Below, piece by piece: positions 18,320 through 26,128 of a stretch of DNA of 64,000 nucleotides (position 1 is its first letter; each line of letters begins with the position of its first letter). Origin of the DNA: ZC4RG30 sp965652645 (lineage in GTDB: Bacteria; Pseudomonadota; Gammaproteobacteria; Steroidobacterales; Steroidobacteraceae); contig CBFGXE010000003.1 of assembly GCA_965652645.1 (NCBI GenBank), forward strand, positions 62,001-126,000. Direction: 5' to 3'. Both the position numbers and the translations under genes were made by a program. Under the pieces are notes generated by a model, which made no database searches, was not told the DNA's origin, and saw nothing but the letters and a program-made list of their open reading frames with translations.

Positions 18320-19137
18320 GCGTGCTCCCCCGGCGCCAGTCCCCTGAAGTCGAAGAGGCGGGTATCGGCCAGGGTGGAAGGCTCCACGTTGCGCAGCGCG
18401 CTGAAGAGGGTCTCGATGCGCCCGGGATGTTCAGCCTCCCACGCAGCCAGCATCTGCTTCACCTGCGCGCGCTGCAGGTTCTCCTGCGAACCGCACAGGT
18501 CGCAGGGAATGATGGGGAAACCCCGGGCGCTCGCATAGCGTGCGATGTCGCGCTCGGCCACATAGGCCAGCGGCCGGATCACGATGTGGCGGCCATCGTC
18601 CGAGCGCAGCTTGGGCGCCATGGCCTTCAGCCTGCCGCCGTGGAAGAGGTTCAGGAACAGCGTCTCGACGATGTCGTCGCGGTGGTGGCCCAGGGCAATC
18701 CTGGTCACGCCGTTCTCCGCCGCATAGCGATACAGCGCTCCGCGGCGCAGGCGCGAGCACAGGCTGCACATGGTGCGGCCCTCGGGGATCACCCGCTTCA
18801 CCACGCTGTAGGTGTCCTGCTCGATGATGTGGTAGTCCACGCCCAGCGAGGCCAGGTATTCCGGCAGCACATGCGCCGGAAAACCCGGCTGCTTCTGGTC
18901 CAGGTTCACCGCCACCAGCGAGAACTCCACCGGCGCGCTGCGCTGCAGGGACAGCAGCATGTCGAGCAGGGTCCAGGAATCCTTGCCGCCCGACAGGCAC
19001 ACCATCACGCGGTCGCCCGCGCCGATCATGGCGTAGTCCTCGATGGCCTTGCCCACCAGGCCGCGGATCTGCGCGGCCAGCCGGCGCTTGGTGGAAGACA
19101 GTGGCGGCGGTGCGGCAACGACGGCTTCGATGCTCAC
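18316..19137 (-). CDS. ttcA: tRNA 2-thiocytidine(32) synthetase TtcA
   Basis: A 273-residue PP-loop ATPase that thiolates C32 of certain tRNAs using a [4Fe-4S] cluster. The PP-loop is VCLSGGKDSWTLLDML (about 48-63). The cluster cysteines are in TMCSLCSRLRRG (about 119-130), with the third Cys of the set in IPCDLCGSQ (about 210). The ATG overlaps the stop of the M32 carboxypeptidase gene by 4 bases and the stop overlaps the phosphatase start by 4. It is a housekeeping RNA-modification gene embedded in an otherwise peptidase/ligase operon. Confidence 0.95.
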   Translation of the reverse strand: MSIEAVVAAPPPLSSTKRRLAAQIRGLVGKAIEDYAMIGAGDRVMVCLSGGKDSWTLLDMLLSLQRSAPVEFSLVAVNLDQKQPGFPAHVLPEYLASLGVDYHIIEQDTYSVVKRVIPEGRTMCSLCSRLRRGALYRYAAENGVTRIALGHHRDDIVETLFLNLFHGGRLKAMAPKLRSDDGRHIVIRPLAYVAERDIARYASARGFPIIPCDLCGSQENLQRAQVKQMLAAWEAEHPGRIETLFSALRNVEPSTLADTRLFDFRGLAPGEHA

Positions 19138-20636
19138 CGTGCCTCCTCCAGGTAACGTGCTTCCAGGTAGCGCAGTGCGGGTGCGGCGGACAGCGGCCGG
19201 CCGGTGACTTCCTGCGCCAGCTCGCCCGGACCGAGCCGCGCGCCGGCGGCGTGCACCTTCTCCTTCAGCCAGCCCGTCACCACGCCGAGTTCGCCGCGGG
19301 CAATGCGGGCATCCAGGTCCGGTGTCTGTGCACGCAGGCTCTCGTAGAGCTGTCCGGCAATCACCGCGCCGATGGCATAGGAAGGAAAGTAGCCGAAGGC
19401 GCCATGCGCCCAGTGCACGTCCTGCAGGCAGCCCTCGGCGGGATTGGCAGGCGTGACTTCCAGCCTGTCGCGCATGCCCTGGTTCCAGGCTTCGGGCAGG
19501 TCGCGCACCGCCAGCCTGCCATCAAGCAGGTCCTTCTCGATGGCGTAACGCAGCAGCACGTGCATGGGATAGGTGAGCTCGTCGGCATCCACGCGGATCG
19601 CCCCGCGACGCACCTGCGTGACCAGGCGGTAGAGGTTGCCCGGCTCCCATTCCGGCCCGCTGACACCGAAATGTTTCTCCAGCAGCGGCCGCAGCCATTC
19701 CAGGAACGGCCGGCTGCGGCAGATGACCATCTCGATGAACAGCGCCTGGCTTTCCTCCAGCGCCATGCCGCGGGCGCGGCCCACCGGCTGCGTGTACCAG
19801 GCCTGCGGCACGCCCACTTCGTACAGCGCATGGCCGGTCTCGTGCATGGCCGCCAGCAGCCCCTTGAAGGGATCGGCCTGGTCGAAGCGCGTGGTGACGC
19901 GGATGTCGCCGGCCACGCCCTCGGTGAAGGGATGGTCGCTTTCATCCAGGCGGCCGCGGCTGAAGTCGAAACCGAATGCCTTCATCAGCTCCACGGCCAG
20001 CGCGCGCTGGCGGCCGGGCGTGAACTTGCCGGCCAGCGGCAGCGCCGGCGAGGCCTGCTGGCGTTCGATGGCCTCGCGGATCAGCGAGGGCACGCGCCGC
20101 GCCAGCGCGCGGAAGATGCTGTCAACCAGGGCGCTGCGCATGCCGGGCGTGTAGTCATCCATCAGCGCGTCATAGGGGGAAAGCTGCAGCGCCTGGCCCA
20201 GCAGCGCGGCCTTGTCGCGCACCAGGTGCAGCACCTCGGTGAGCACCGGCGCAAACAGGCCGAAGTCCTTCTTCTCGCGCGCCTCGGCCCAGCGCACCTC
20301 GGCCAGCGAGGTGGCGCGGGCCAGGCGGCCGATCAGCGACACCGGCGTGGCGATGGCATGGTCGCGCTGGCGCGCCATCTCGCGCAGGTTGGCGCGCTGC
20401 CACGCATCCAGCGTGGCGATGCCGGCCTGCGCACGCTCGATCAGCCGGCTCACGCGCGGCGAGGTGAGGATGTTGTGCTGTTCGATCTCGATGGCCGCCA
20501 GCTGTTCACCGCGCACGCCGGCGCTGCCGCGCGGCATCATCACGGCGGCATCCCAGCGCAACAGCGACAGCGCGCCACTGAAAGCGTGCAGACGCTGCCA
20601 CTCCTGTTCGAGCTGTTTGTAGGGGGTGGCGGCCAT
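19134..20636 (-). CDS. M32-family carboxypeptidase (carboxypeptidase Taq-like)
   Basis: A 500-residue cytoplasmic metallocarboxypeptidase of the M32 family. HETGH (AAMHETGHALYEVG, near residue 265) binds zinc, and other family blocks are present: DELTYPMHVLLRYAIEKDLL, VRDLPEAWN and VHWAHGAFGYFPSYAIGAV. The HESQ motif that supplies the third zinc ligand reads LEESQALF: the Glu is kept but its preceding His is Glu. First gene of the seven-gene operon. GGGGA lies 8 bases before the ATG, close to a strong GC hairpin that could hide it. The family trims C-terminal residues from peptides. Confidence 0.92.
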   Translation of the reverse strand: MAATPYKQLEQEWQRLHAFSGALSLLRWDAAVMMPRGSAGVRGEQLAAIEIEQHNILTSPRVSRLIERAQAGIATLDAWQRANLREMARQRDHAIATPVSLIGRLARATSLAEVRWAEAREKKDFGLFAPVLTEVLHLVRDKAALLGQALQLSPYDALMDDYTPGMRSALVDSIFRALARRVPSLIREAIERQQASPALPLAGKFTPGRQRALAVELMKAFGFDFSRGRLDESDHPFTEGVAGDIRVTTRFDQADPFKGLLAAMHETGHALYEVGVPQAWYTQPVGRARGMALEESQALFIEMVICRSRPFLEWLRPLLEKHFGVSGPEWEPGNLYRLVTQVRRGAIRVDADELTYPMHVLLRYAIEKDLLDGRLAVRDLPEAWNQGMRDRLEVTPANPAEGCLQDVHWAHGAFGYFPSYAIGAVIAGQLYESLRAQTPDLDARIARGELGVVTGWLKEKVHAAGARLGPGELAQEVTGRPLSAAPALRYLEARYLEEAR

Positions 20637-20645
20637 CGGGGGTGT

Positions 20646-20668
20646 CCCCGCGGCGAGGGGCCGCGGGG
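20646..20668 (-). promoter_or_regulatory. 9-bp GC hairpin just upstream of the M32 operon
   Basis: A perfect inverted repeat (CCCCGCGGC / GCCGCGGGG, 5-base loop) ends 10 bases before the carboxypeptidase ATG and abuts its GGGGA ribosome binding site. It could terminate the upstream RND unit (but lacks a T-tract) or limit translation of the operon. Confidence 0.35.
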
Positions 20669-20733
20669 CAGTCGCCCATTCTAGCGAGGACGGCCGGGGG
20701 ACGCCGGAACAACTGCCCAGGCAGCCGCTTCGC

Positions 20734-23700
20734 TCAGTGCGGGGCCGCCTCCGGAGCCACCAGGCCCGGCTGGGCGGCCTGGCCGACCTTCAGCCGATCG
20801 ATGAGCCGCGACAGGTACTGCGGCGAGCGGGTATTGCGGGCGATCTTCAGGTAGAGCGCCGGCACCAGGAACAGGGTCAGGGCCACCGCGAACAGGGAGC
20901 CGAAAAGCACGGTTGCGCCGATGGACTGGCGGCTCTCGGCGCCGGCGCCGGTGGCAATGGCCAGCGGCACCGCGCCCGCCGCCGTGGCCAGGGTGGTCAT
21001 GACCACCGGGCGCAGGCGCGTGACCGAGGCCTCGATGATGGCCTCGACAAACTCCACGCCGCGGTCACGCAGCTGGTTGGCGAACTCCACGATGAGGATG
21101 CCGTTCTTGCTGGCGATGCCGATCAGCATCACCGCGCCGATCTGGCTGAAGACATTGATGGAGGAGCCGTACAGCCACAGCCCCACCAGCGCGCCAGTCA
21201 GCGCCATGGGCACCGCGGCCAGGATCACCAGCGGGTGCACGAAACTCTCGAACTGCGCCGCCAGCACCAGGTACACGATGAGCAGTGCGAAGGCGAAGGT
21301 GAGCATCAGGCCGCCCGAGGAGCGCTTCAGCTCGCGCGACTCGCCGTCGTATTCGATCTGGATGGGTACCTCGCCCTGCTGCTGGCGCACCACGTTTTCC
21401 AGGTAGTCCAGCGCATCGCCGAGCGCATATCCCGGCCCGAGGTTGGCGCTCACCATCACCGAGCGCAGGCGGTTGAAGCGGCGCAGTTCCGAAGCCGCGC
21501 CGGTCTCCTGGATGGAAACCACGCTGGCCAGCGGTACCAGCTCGCCGCTGCGCGCGGAGCGCACGTAGATGTTGTCCAGGTCGCCCACCGAGGCGCGCTG
21601 TTCGTCGCGCGCCTGCAGCACCACGTTGTATTCATCGCCGCCCATGGGGAAGGTGCCCACCACGCGCGAACCGAGCATGGTCTCCAGCGCGCGCGACACG
21701 TCGGTCACCGAGACGCCGAGGTCGGCGGCCTTGTTGCGGTCGACCGCCACGCGCAGCTGCGGCTGGCGCTCCTCGTAGTCCATCTCCAGGTTGGTGAGAC
21801 GCGGGTTCTCCCCGGAGGCAACAGCGATGACCTTGTTGGCCACCTCGGCAACCTGCTGGAACTCCGGTCCCTGCAGCACCACCTGCACCGGCTTGCCGGA
21901 GCCGCCCAGGCCGCCGGGCGTGCGGGGCACCACGCGTGCGCCCGGGATGTCGCGCGTGCGCGCCTGCAGGCGGGCCACGATCTGCTCGGCGGTATCGGGC
22001 CGCTCGCCCCAGTTCTTCAGCGGCATGAACACCATGCCATTGCTCACCGAGGCCTGGTTGTTCCAGTTGCCGGTGCGGCGGATCACGCGCGTGGCATTGC
22101 CGCGCTCCACCTCGTCGTAGGCGATGGCCGCCACCAGCTCGAGCTGGCGCTGGGTGTATTCCATGCTCGAGCCTTCCGGCGCCTGCACCATGATCTGCAC
22201 GCGACCGCGGTCCTCGCGCGGGGCCAGCTCGGTGGCCAGCTGCATGCCCTTCCACGGCCAGCCCACCACCAGCAGCGAGATCAGCAGCACCGCCGACAGC
22301 CCGGCCATGGACAGCAGCAATACCGGCCGCGCACCGCCCAGGGTCCAGCGCAGCATGTTGCCGTAGGAGCGGGCGCAGGCCTGGAACAGGCGATCAACCC
22401 CCGCTGCCAGCCGGCCGCGATGGATGCCATTGGCGAACAGCCTGGAGGTCATCATCGGGGTGAGCGTGAGGGCCACCAGCGCCGAGAACAGCACCGCCGC
22501 GGCGATGGACACGCCGAACTCGGAGAACAGCCGTCCCACGTTGCCCTGCAGGTAGGAGATGGGCAGGAACACCGACACCAGCACCAGCGTGGTGGCGATC
22601 ACGGCGAAGCCGATCTCGCGGCTGCCGTTGATGGCCGCCAGCAGCGGCGGTTCCTTCAACTCTATGCGGCGCACGATGTTCTCGAGCACCACGATGGCGT
22701 CGTCCACCACCAGGCCGATGGCCAGCACCGCGCCCAGCAGCGTCAGCGTGTTGATGGAATAGTCCAGCGCCGCCATCACCACCGCCGCGGCCAGGATGGA
22801 CACGGGGATGGTCGCGGCCGGGATCAGCGTGGCCCTGAGCGTGCCCAGGAACAGGAAGATGACCACCAGCACGATGACGCCCGTCTCGGCCAGCACCTTC
22901 ATCACCTTCACCATGGACTCGCGGATGAACACCGAGTTGTCGATGTTCACCTCGAAGGTGATGTCCTCTGGCAGGCCCTCGCGGATCAGCGCGATCTCCT
23001 TCTTCACCGCCGCCGCCACGTCGAGCACGTTGGCCGTGGACAGCGGCGTGACCGGCATCAGCAGCGCCGGCCCCGTATCCGTGGCCGAGCCGCCGCGATG
23101 CGTCTCGGCCGCCAGCTGCACCTGCGCCACCTCGCCCAGCCGCACGAGGTAGCCATCGGCGCCGCGGCCGACCACCAGGTTGCGGAATTCCTCCTCGTTG
23201 CGCAGCGAGGTGTCGGTGCGCAGCGTGAACTCGCGCTGCTGCGACTCGATGCGCCCGGCTGGCAGCTCGATGTTCTCGCTGCGCAGCGCGTTCTCGATGT
23301 CGTTGACCGTCACCTGGCGGGCGGCCATCGCGCCCCGGTCCAGCCAGATGCGCATGGCGTAGCGGCGCGCGCCGTTGATCATCACGTTGGCCACGCCTGG
23401 CACCGCGGCCAGGCGGTCCACCAGGTAGCGCTCCGCGTAGTCGGTGAGCTCCAGCGCGTTGCGGGTGTTGCTGGAGAGGATGCCGAACAGCACCGCGTCG
23501 GCGCCGCTTTCCACCTTCTCGACCTGCGGCGGGTCGGCCTCGTCGGGCAGGCGGCGCATCACGCGCGTGACGCGGTCGCGCACGTCGTTGGCGGCAGAGT
23601 CGATGTTGCGGCTGGCATTGAACAGCACGTCGATGTTGGCGCGCTCGTCGCGGCTGCGCGAGGTCACCTTGTCGACGCCCTCCAGCCCGGCGACTTCGTT

Positions 23701-23904
23701 CTCGATGAGCTGCGTGATGCGGGTCTCGATCACGCCGGCGTTGGCACCACGATAGGTGACATTGACGCTGACCGCCGGCTGCTGGATGTCCGGGTATTCG
23801 CGGATGGACAGGCGCAGCGCCGCCATGATGCCCACGATGAGCAGCAGCAGCGACAGCACGGTGGCGAAGACCGGCCGCCGGATCGAGAGCTCGGAAATGA
23901 TCAT
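20734..23904 (-). CDS. RND efflux permease (HAE1 family)
   Basis: A complete 1056-residue inner-membrane RND pump. Membrane helix 1 starts at residue 10 (PVFATVLSLLLLIVGIMAAL). Helices 2-6 fall at about 335-500 with the proton-relay Asp pair in LAIGLVVDDAIVVLENI (near 400), and helices 7-12 in the last 200 residues include GIASKNGILIVEFANQLRDRG. The two large periplasmic loops form the porter domain. Its start overlaps the adaptor's stop by 4 bases (ATGA). No outer-membrane channel gene is adjacent, so it may share one, for example the protein at 1235. Substrate unknown. Confidence 0.96.
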   Translation of the reverse strand: MIISELSIRRPVFATVLSLLLLIVGIMAALRLSIREYPDIQQPAVSVNVTYRGANAGVIETRITQLIENEVAGLEGVDKVTSRSRDERANIDVLFNASRNIDSAANDVRDRVTRVMRRLPDEADPPQVEKVESGADAVLFGILSSNTRNALELTDYAERYLVDRLAAVPGVANVMINGARRYAMRIWLDRGAMAARQVTVNDIENALRSENIELPAGRIESQQREFTLRTDTSLRNEEEFRNLVVGRGADGYLVRLGEVAQVQLAAETHRGGSATDTGPALLMPVTPLSTANVLDVAAAVKKEIALIREGLPEDITFEVNIDNSVFIRESMVKVMKVLAETGVIVLVVIFLFLGTLRATLIPAATIPVSILAAAVVMAALDYSINTLTLLGAVLAIGLVVDDAIVVLENIVRRIELKEPPLLAAINGSREIGFAVIATTLVLVSVFLPISYLQGNVGRLFSEFGVSIAAAVLFSALVALTLTPMMTSRLFANGIHRGRLAAGVDRLFQACARSYGNMLRWTLGGARPVLLLSMAGLSAVLLISLLVVGWPWKGMQLATELAPREDRGRVQIMVQAPEGSSMEYTQRQLELVAAIAYDEVERGNATRVIRRTGNWNNQASVSNGMVFMPLKNWGERPDTAEQIVARLQARTRDIPGARVVPRTPGGLGGSGKPVQVVLQGPEFQQVAEVANKVIAVASGENPRLTNLEMDYEERQPQLRVAVDRNKAADLGVSVTDVSRALETMLGSRVVGTFPMGGDEYNVVLQARDEQRASVGDLDNIYVRSARSGELVPLASVVSIQETGAASELRRFNRLRSVMVSANLGPGYALGDALDYLENVVRQQQGEVPIQIEYDGESRELKRSSGGLMLTFAFALLIVYLVLAAQFESFVHPLVILAAVPMALTGALVGLWLYGSSINVFSQIGAVMLIGIASKNGILIVEFANQLRDRGVEFVEAIIEASVTRLRPVVMTTLATAAGAVPLAIATGAGAESRQSIGATVLFGSLFAVALTLFLVPALYLKIARNTRSPQYLSRLIDRLKVGQAAQPGLVAPEAAPH

Positions 23905-25043
23905 GACGGCTGGGAGGAGCCGGGCTGCAGGACGGGCGCCCCCGCTCCGCCCCCGGCGGCGCCGGGCGCTTCGGCTTCACGGACCAGCACCCCGTCGCGC
24001 AGCTTGAGCGTGCCCTCGGTCACCACGCGGTCGCCGGCCCGCAGGCCATCGGTGATCTCCACGAAGCCGGGTTCGCGCCGGCCCAGCGTGACCTCGCGCT
24101 TCTCGACGACCTCCCCGCGCACCACGTAGACGAACTGCCGTGCCTGCTCGGGCACCAGCGCTTCCTCGGGGATCACCAGCGCGGGCCGCTGGTCCTGCGA
24201 GAGCGCGACGGTGAGGAACATGCCGGGCTTGAGCGCGAGGTCCGGATTGGGCACGGCCGCCCGCACGGTCACCGAGCGGGAGGACGGATCCACGCGCGAG
24301 TCGACGCTGATCACCCTGCCGGTGAACTGCCGGCCGGGATAGGCATTGGTGCGCGCCACCACCGCCTGCCCGGCCTTCAGCGCACCCACCTCGGCCTCGG
24401 GCACGGAGAAGTCGACCTTGATGGTGCTGGTGTCATCCAGCGTGGTGACCAGCGTGCCGGGATTGATCAGCGCGCCGACGCTCACCCGTCGCAGGCCCAC
24501 GTGCCCGGTGAAGGGTGCGCGGATGTAGGTGTCGGAAAGGCGCGATTGCGCCGCGGCCACGCGCGCCTCGTTGGACTTCATCGTGGCCTCGAGCTGCTCG
24601 TGCTGCGCCTTCGACAGCGCCTGCGTCGCCAGCAGCTCGCGGGCGCGGCCGAACTGGCTGCGGCTCTCTTCATAGGCCGCGGTGGCGGCTGCGAGGTCGG
24701 CCTCGGCAGTGCCGCGGTCCAGCTCGACCAGCACCTGGCCCCGCTGCACGGGCTGTCCGTCGGTGAAATGGATGGCCGTGACGATGTTGCTGGTCTTGGC
24801 CGTGATGTCCACGGCCTCGTTGGCACCGGCGGTGCCGATGGCCTCCAGCCCCACGTTGAGCTGGCGCTGGCGCGCCGGGGCGGTGACGACGCGGACCGGG
24901 GCCTGTGCGCCGCCCATTGCGGATCCGGACATGGCGTTGTTGTCCGCCGGCGTGTCGTGCTTGGACTCATAGATGGCCCAACCCGCGCACACCACGGCCA
25001 ACGCGACACTGACGACTGCTACTACGGTGCGCGGCTCTGACAT
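23901..25043 (-). CDS. RND periplasmic adaptor (membrane fusion protein)
   Basis: A 380-residue MFP. An N-terminal anchor (about 5-25, VVAVVSVALAVVCAGWAIY) is followed by a lipoyl half-motif (VDITAKTSNIVTAIHFTDGQ, about 75-94), a short alpha-hairpin (about 100-165), DTYIRAPFTGHVGLRRVSVG and the beta-barrel, and a Gly/Ala-rich tail. It would bridge the 20734 permease to an outer-membrane channel. ATG 25043 was chosen because it provides the anchor; the longer frame upstream overlaps the next gene. GATAAT sits 9 bases before it. Confidence 0.94.
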   Translation of the reverse strand: MSEPRTVVAVVSVALAVVCAGWAIYESKHDTPADNNAMSGSAMGGAQAPVRVVTAPARQRQLNVGLEAIGTAGANEAVDITAKTSNIVTAIHFTDGQPVQRGQVLVELDRGTAEADLAAATAAYEESRSQFGRARELLATQALSKAQHEQLEATMKSNEARVAAAQSRLSDTYIRAPFTGHVGLRRVSVGALINPGTLVTTLDDTSTIKVDFSVPEAEVGALKAGQAVVARTNAYPGRQFTGRVISVDSRVDPSSRSVTVRAAVPNPDLALKPGMFLTVALSQDQRPALVIPEEALVPEQARQFVYVVRGEVVEKREVTLGRREPGFVEITDGLRAGDRVVTEGTLKLRDGVLVREAEAPGAAGGGAGAPVLQPGSSQPS

Positions 25044-25052
25044 AGGCCGGCC

Positions 25053-25058
25053 ATTATC
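25053..25058 (-). promoter_or_regulatory. -10 element GATAAT of the RND adaptor/permease unit
   Basis: GATAAT on the minus strand (5 of 6 consensus bases) ends 9 bases before the ATG at 25043, so the predicted leader is only a few bases. No clear -35. Confidence 0.45.
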
Positions 25059-25088
25059 GCACCCGTACCGCGGGGCGCGGGGCGGCAA

Positions 25089-25108
25089 TTGGCATTCCCT
25101 GATGCCAA
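25089..25108. promoter_or_regulatory. Inverted repeat TTGGCAT-N6-ATGCCAA upstream of the RND adaptor
   Basis: A perfect 7-bp inverted repeat with a 6-base centre lies 31 bases upstream of the predicted -10 and 27 bases past the stop of the 25135 gene. It could be a repressor operator for the pump or a weak terminator; no T-tract follows. Confidence 0.35.
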
Positions 25109-25134
25109 CGCACACATCCGGCCCTGATGGGGGC

Positions 25135-26100
25135 TTATGGCGGGGCCAGCAGGGTTTCGAGTCCCGAAGGAGCGCCGCCCTCACCGACCCAGAACAGTGC
25201 CGATGTGCCGTCCGGGGACACCAGAAGCAGCCTGCCCGAGCTCGCCCAGGTGCGCGGCCAGGCGGAGTCCTGCGGGCCGGCGCCCAGCGTGAGGCCCAGG
25301 CGCAGCCAGTCCGGGGCGCGGGCCGCGAAGCAGCAGTGCACCGCGACCGCGCCGCGCCGGTGGTCCAGCAGCAGCGTGGCATCGTGCGCGGCCGTCGCGG
25401 CCCACAGCTCGCGTTCCAGCACCGCGGCGAAGCCAGCACCTTCCGCCACGGACACCACGGTGGCCAGCAGCTGTGCGGCTGCCACCGGCAGCATCTCCGG
25501 CACAGCGGGCGCCGCGGGCTTGTACACGGCGAGCGCGGCCTGGGTGAAGTCCGGACCCGAAGCAAGCTGGGCGGTGGAGGCGAAGGGATTCAGCGCCGGG
25601 AAACGGGGCCGCTCGCCGATGCCGCCGGCAATGCGCGCCAGCAACTCCCGCGGCGTGATGGCGCCGCGCTGGTCCTGCTTCCAGGCATCCAGCCACGCAC
25701 CCACCGGCTGGTCGATGATGCCGGGGCGGCGCCGTTCCAGCGCATCGAAGACCAGCGGCAGCACCAGCACGGACAGGCCGCGACCATCGACGGGCTCTTC
25801 GGCGCTGGCACCGGGGCGCACCCATGCCTCGGTGACGCCGGCGCGATGGCGCAGCAGCAGTTGCGTCTGCGCAGTGGCGGCGGCGGCGGCGACTTCCGCC
25901 GTGGCCGGCGCCAGCTCCCACGGCGCGGCGCCGCCGCGCACCAGCGCACGCGGACCGGCGAGCTCTCCCGGCCACTGGCCTGCCGCCTCGTGCCACGCCC
26001 AGGCACGGCGCCAGAAGGGCCAGTGCGCGGTCAGCGCGCCCACGGCCAGGGAAGCTGTCACCAGCAGGACGACAGCGACGATCACCACCCCACGCTGCAT
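25135..26100 (-). CDS. Beta-lactamase/CubicO-like protein lacking the catalytic SxxK (pseudoenzyme)
   Basis: A 321-residue protein with an N-terminal membrane anchor or signal (about 5-25). The order of blocks follows serine beta-lactamase/CubicO proteins: PVGAWLDAWKQDQRGAITPRELLARIAGG resembles the segment ending in LLtHtSG (shown split: PVGAWLDAWKQ, ITPRELLARIAGG), then QLLATVVSVAEGAGF, and CCFAARAPDWLRLGLTLG, which resembles the CubicO ARDwaRfG block. Where SxxK is expected the sequence reads GLSVLVLPLVFDALE, with no Lys, so the nucleophile/base pair is missing. It is probably a non-catalytic paralogue at the membrane. TATCAT lies 6 bases before its ATG. Role unknown. Confidence 0.5.
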   Translation of the reverse strand: MQRGVVIVAVVLLVTASLAVGALTAHWPFWRRAWAWHEAAGQWPGELAGPRALVRGGAAPWELAPATAEVAAAAATAQTQLLLRHRAGVTEAWVRPGASAEEPVDGRGLSVLVLPLVFDALERRRPGIIDQPVGAWLDAWKQDQRGAITPRELLARIAGGIGERPRFPALNPFASTAQLASGPDFTQAALAVYKPAAPAVPEMLPVAAAQLLATVVSVAEGAGFAAVLERELWAATAAHDATLLLDHRRGAVAVHCCFAARAPDWLRLGLTLGAGPQDSAWPRTWASSGRLLLVSPDGTSALFWVGEGGAPSGLETLLAPP

Positions 26101-26106
26101 GGCGAC

Positions 26107-26122
26107 ATGATACCGCTACACT
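26107..26122. promoter_or_regulatory. Divergent -10 elements for the 25135 gene and glgA
   Basis: TATCAT on the minus strand (26112-26107) ends exactly 6 bases before the ATG at 26100. TACACT on the plus strand (26117-26122) ends exactly 6 bases before the glgA ATG at 26129. Both genes would therefore be leaderless and fired back-to-back from 28 bases of DNA. Confidence 0.55.
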
Positions 26123-26128
26123 CGCAGG

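Noticed and set aside
20626..24129. Open frame of 1167 codons on the plus strand
   Set aside because: It is antisense to the RND permease, and its His/Arg/Gln-rich translation with no domain is the usual product of GC-rich antisense reading.
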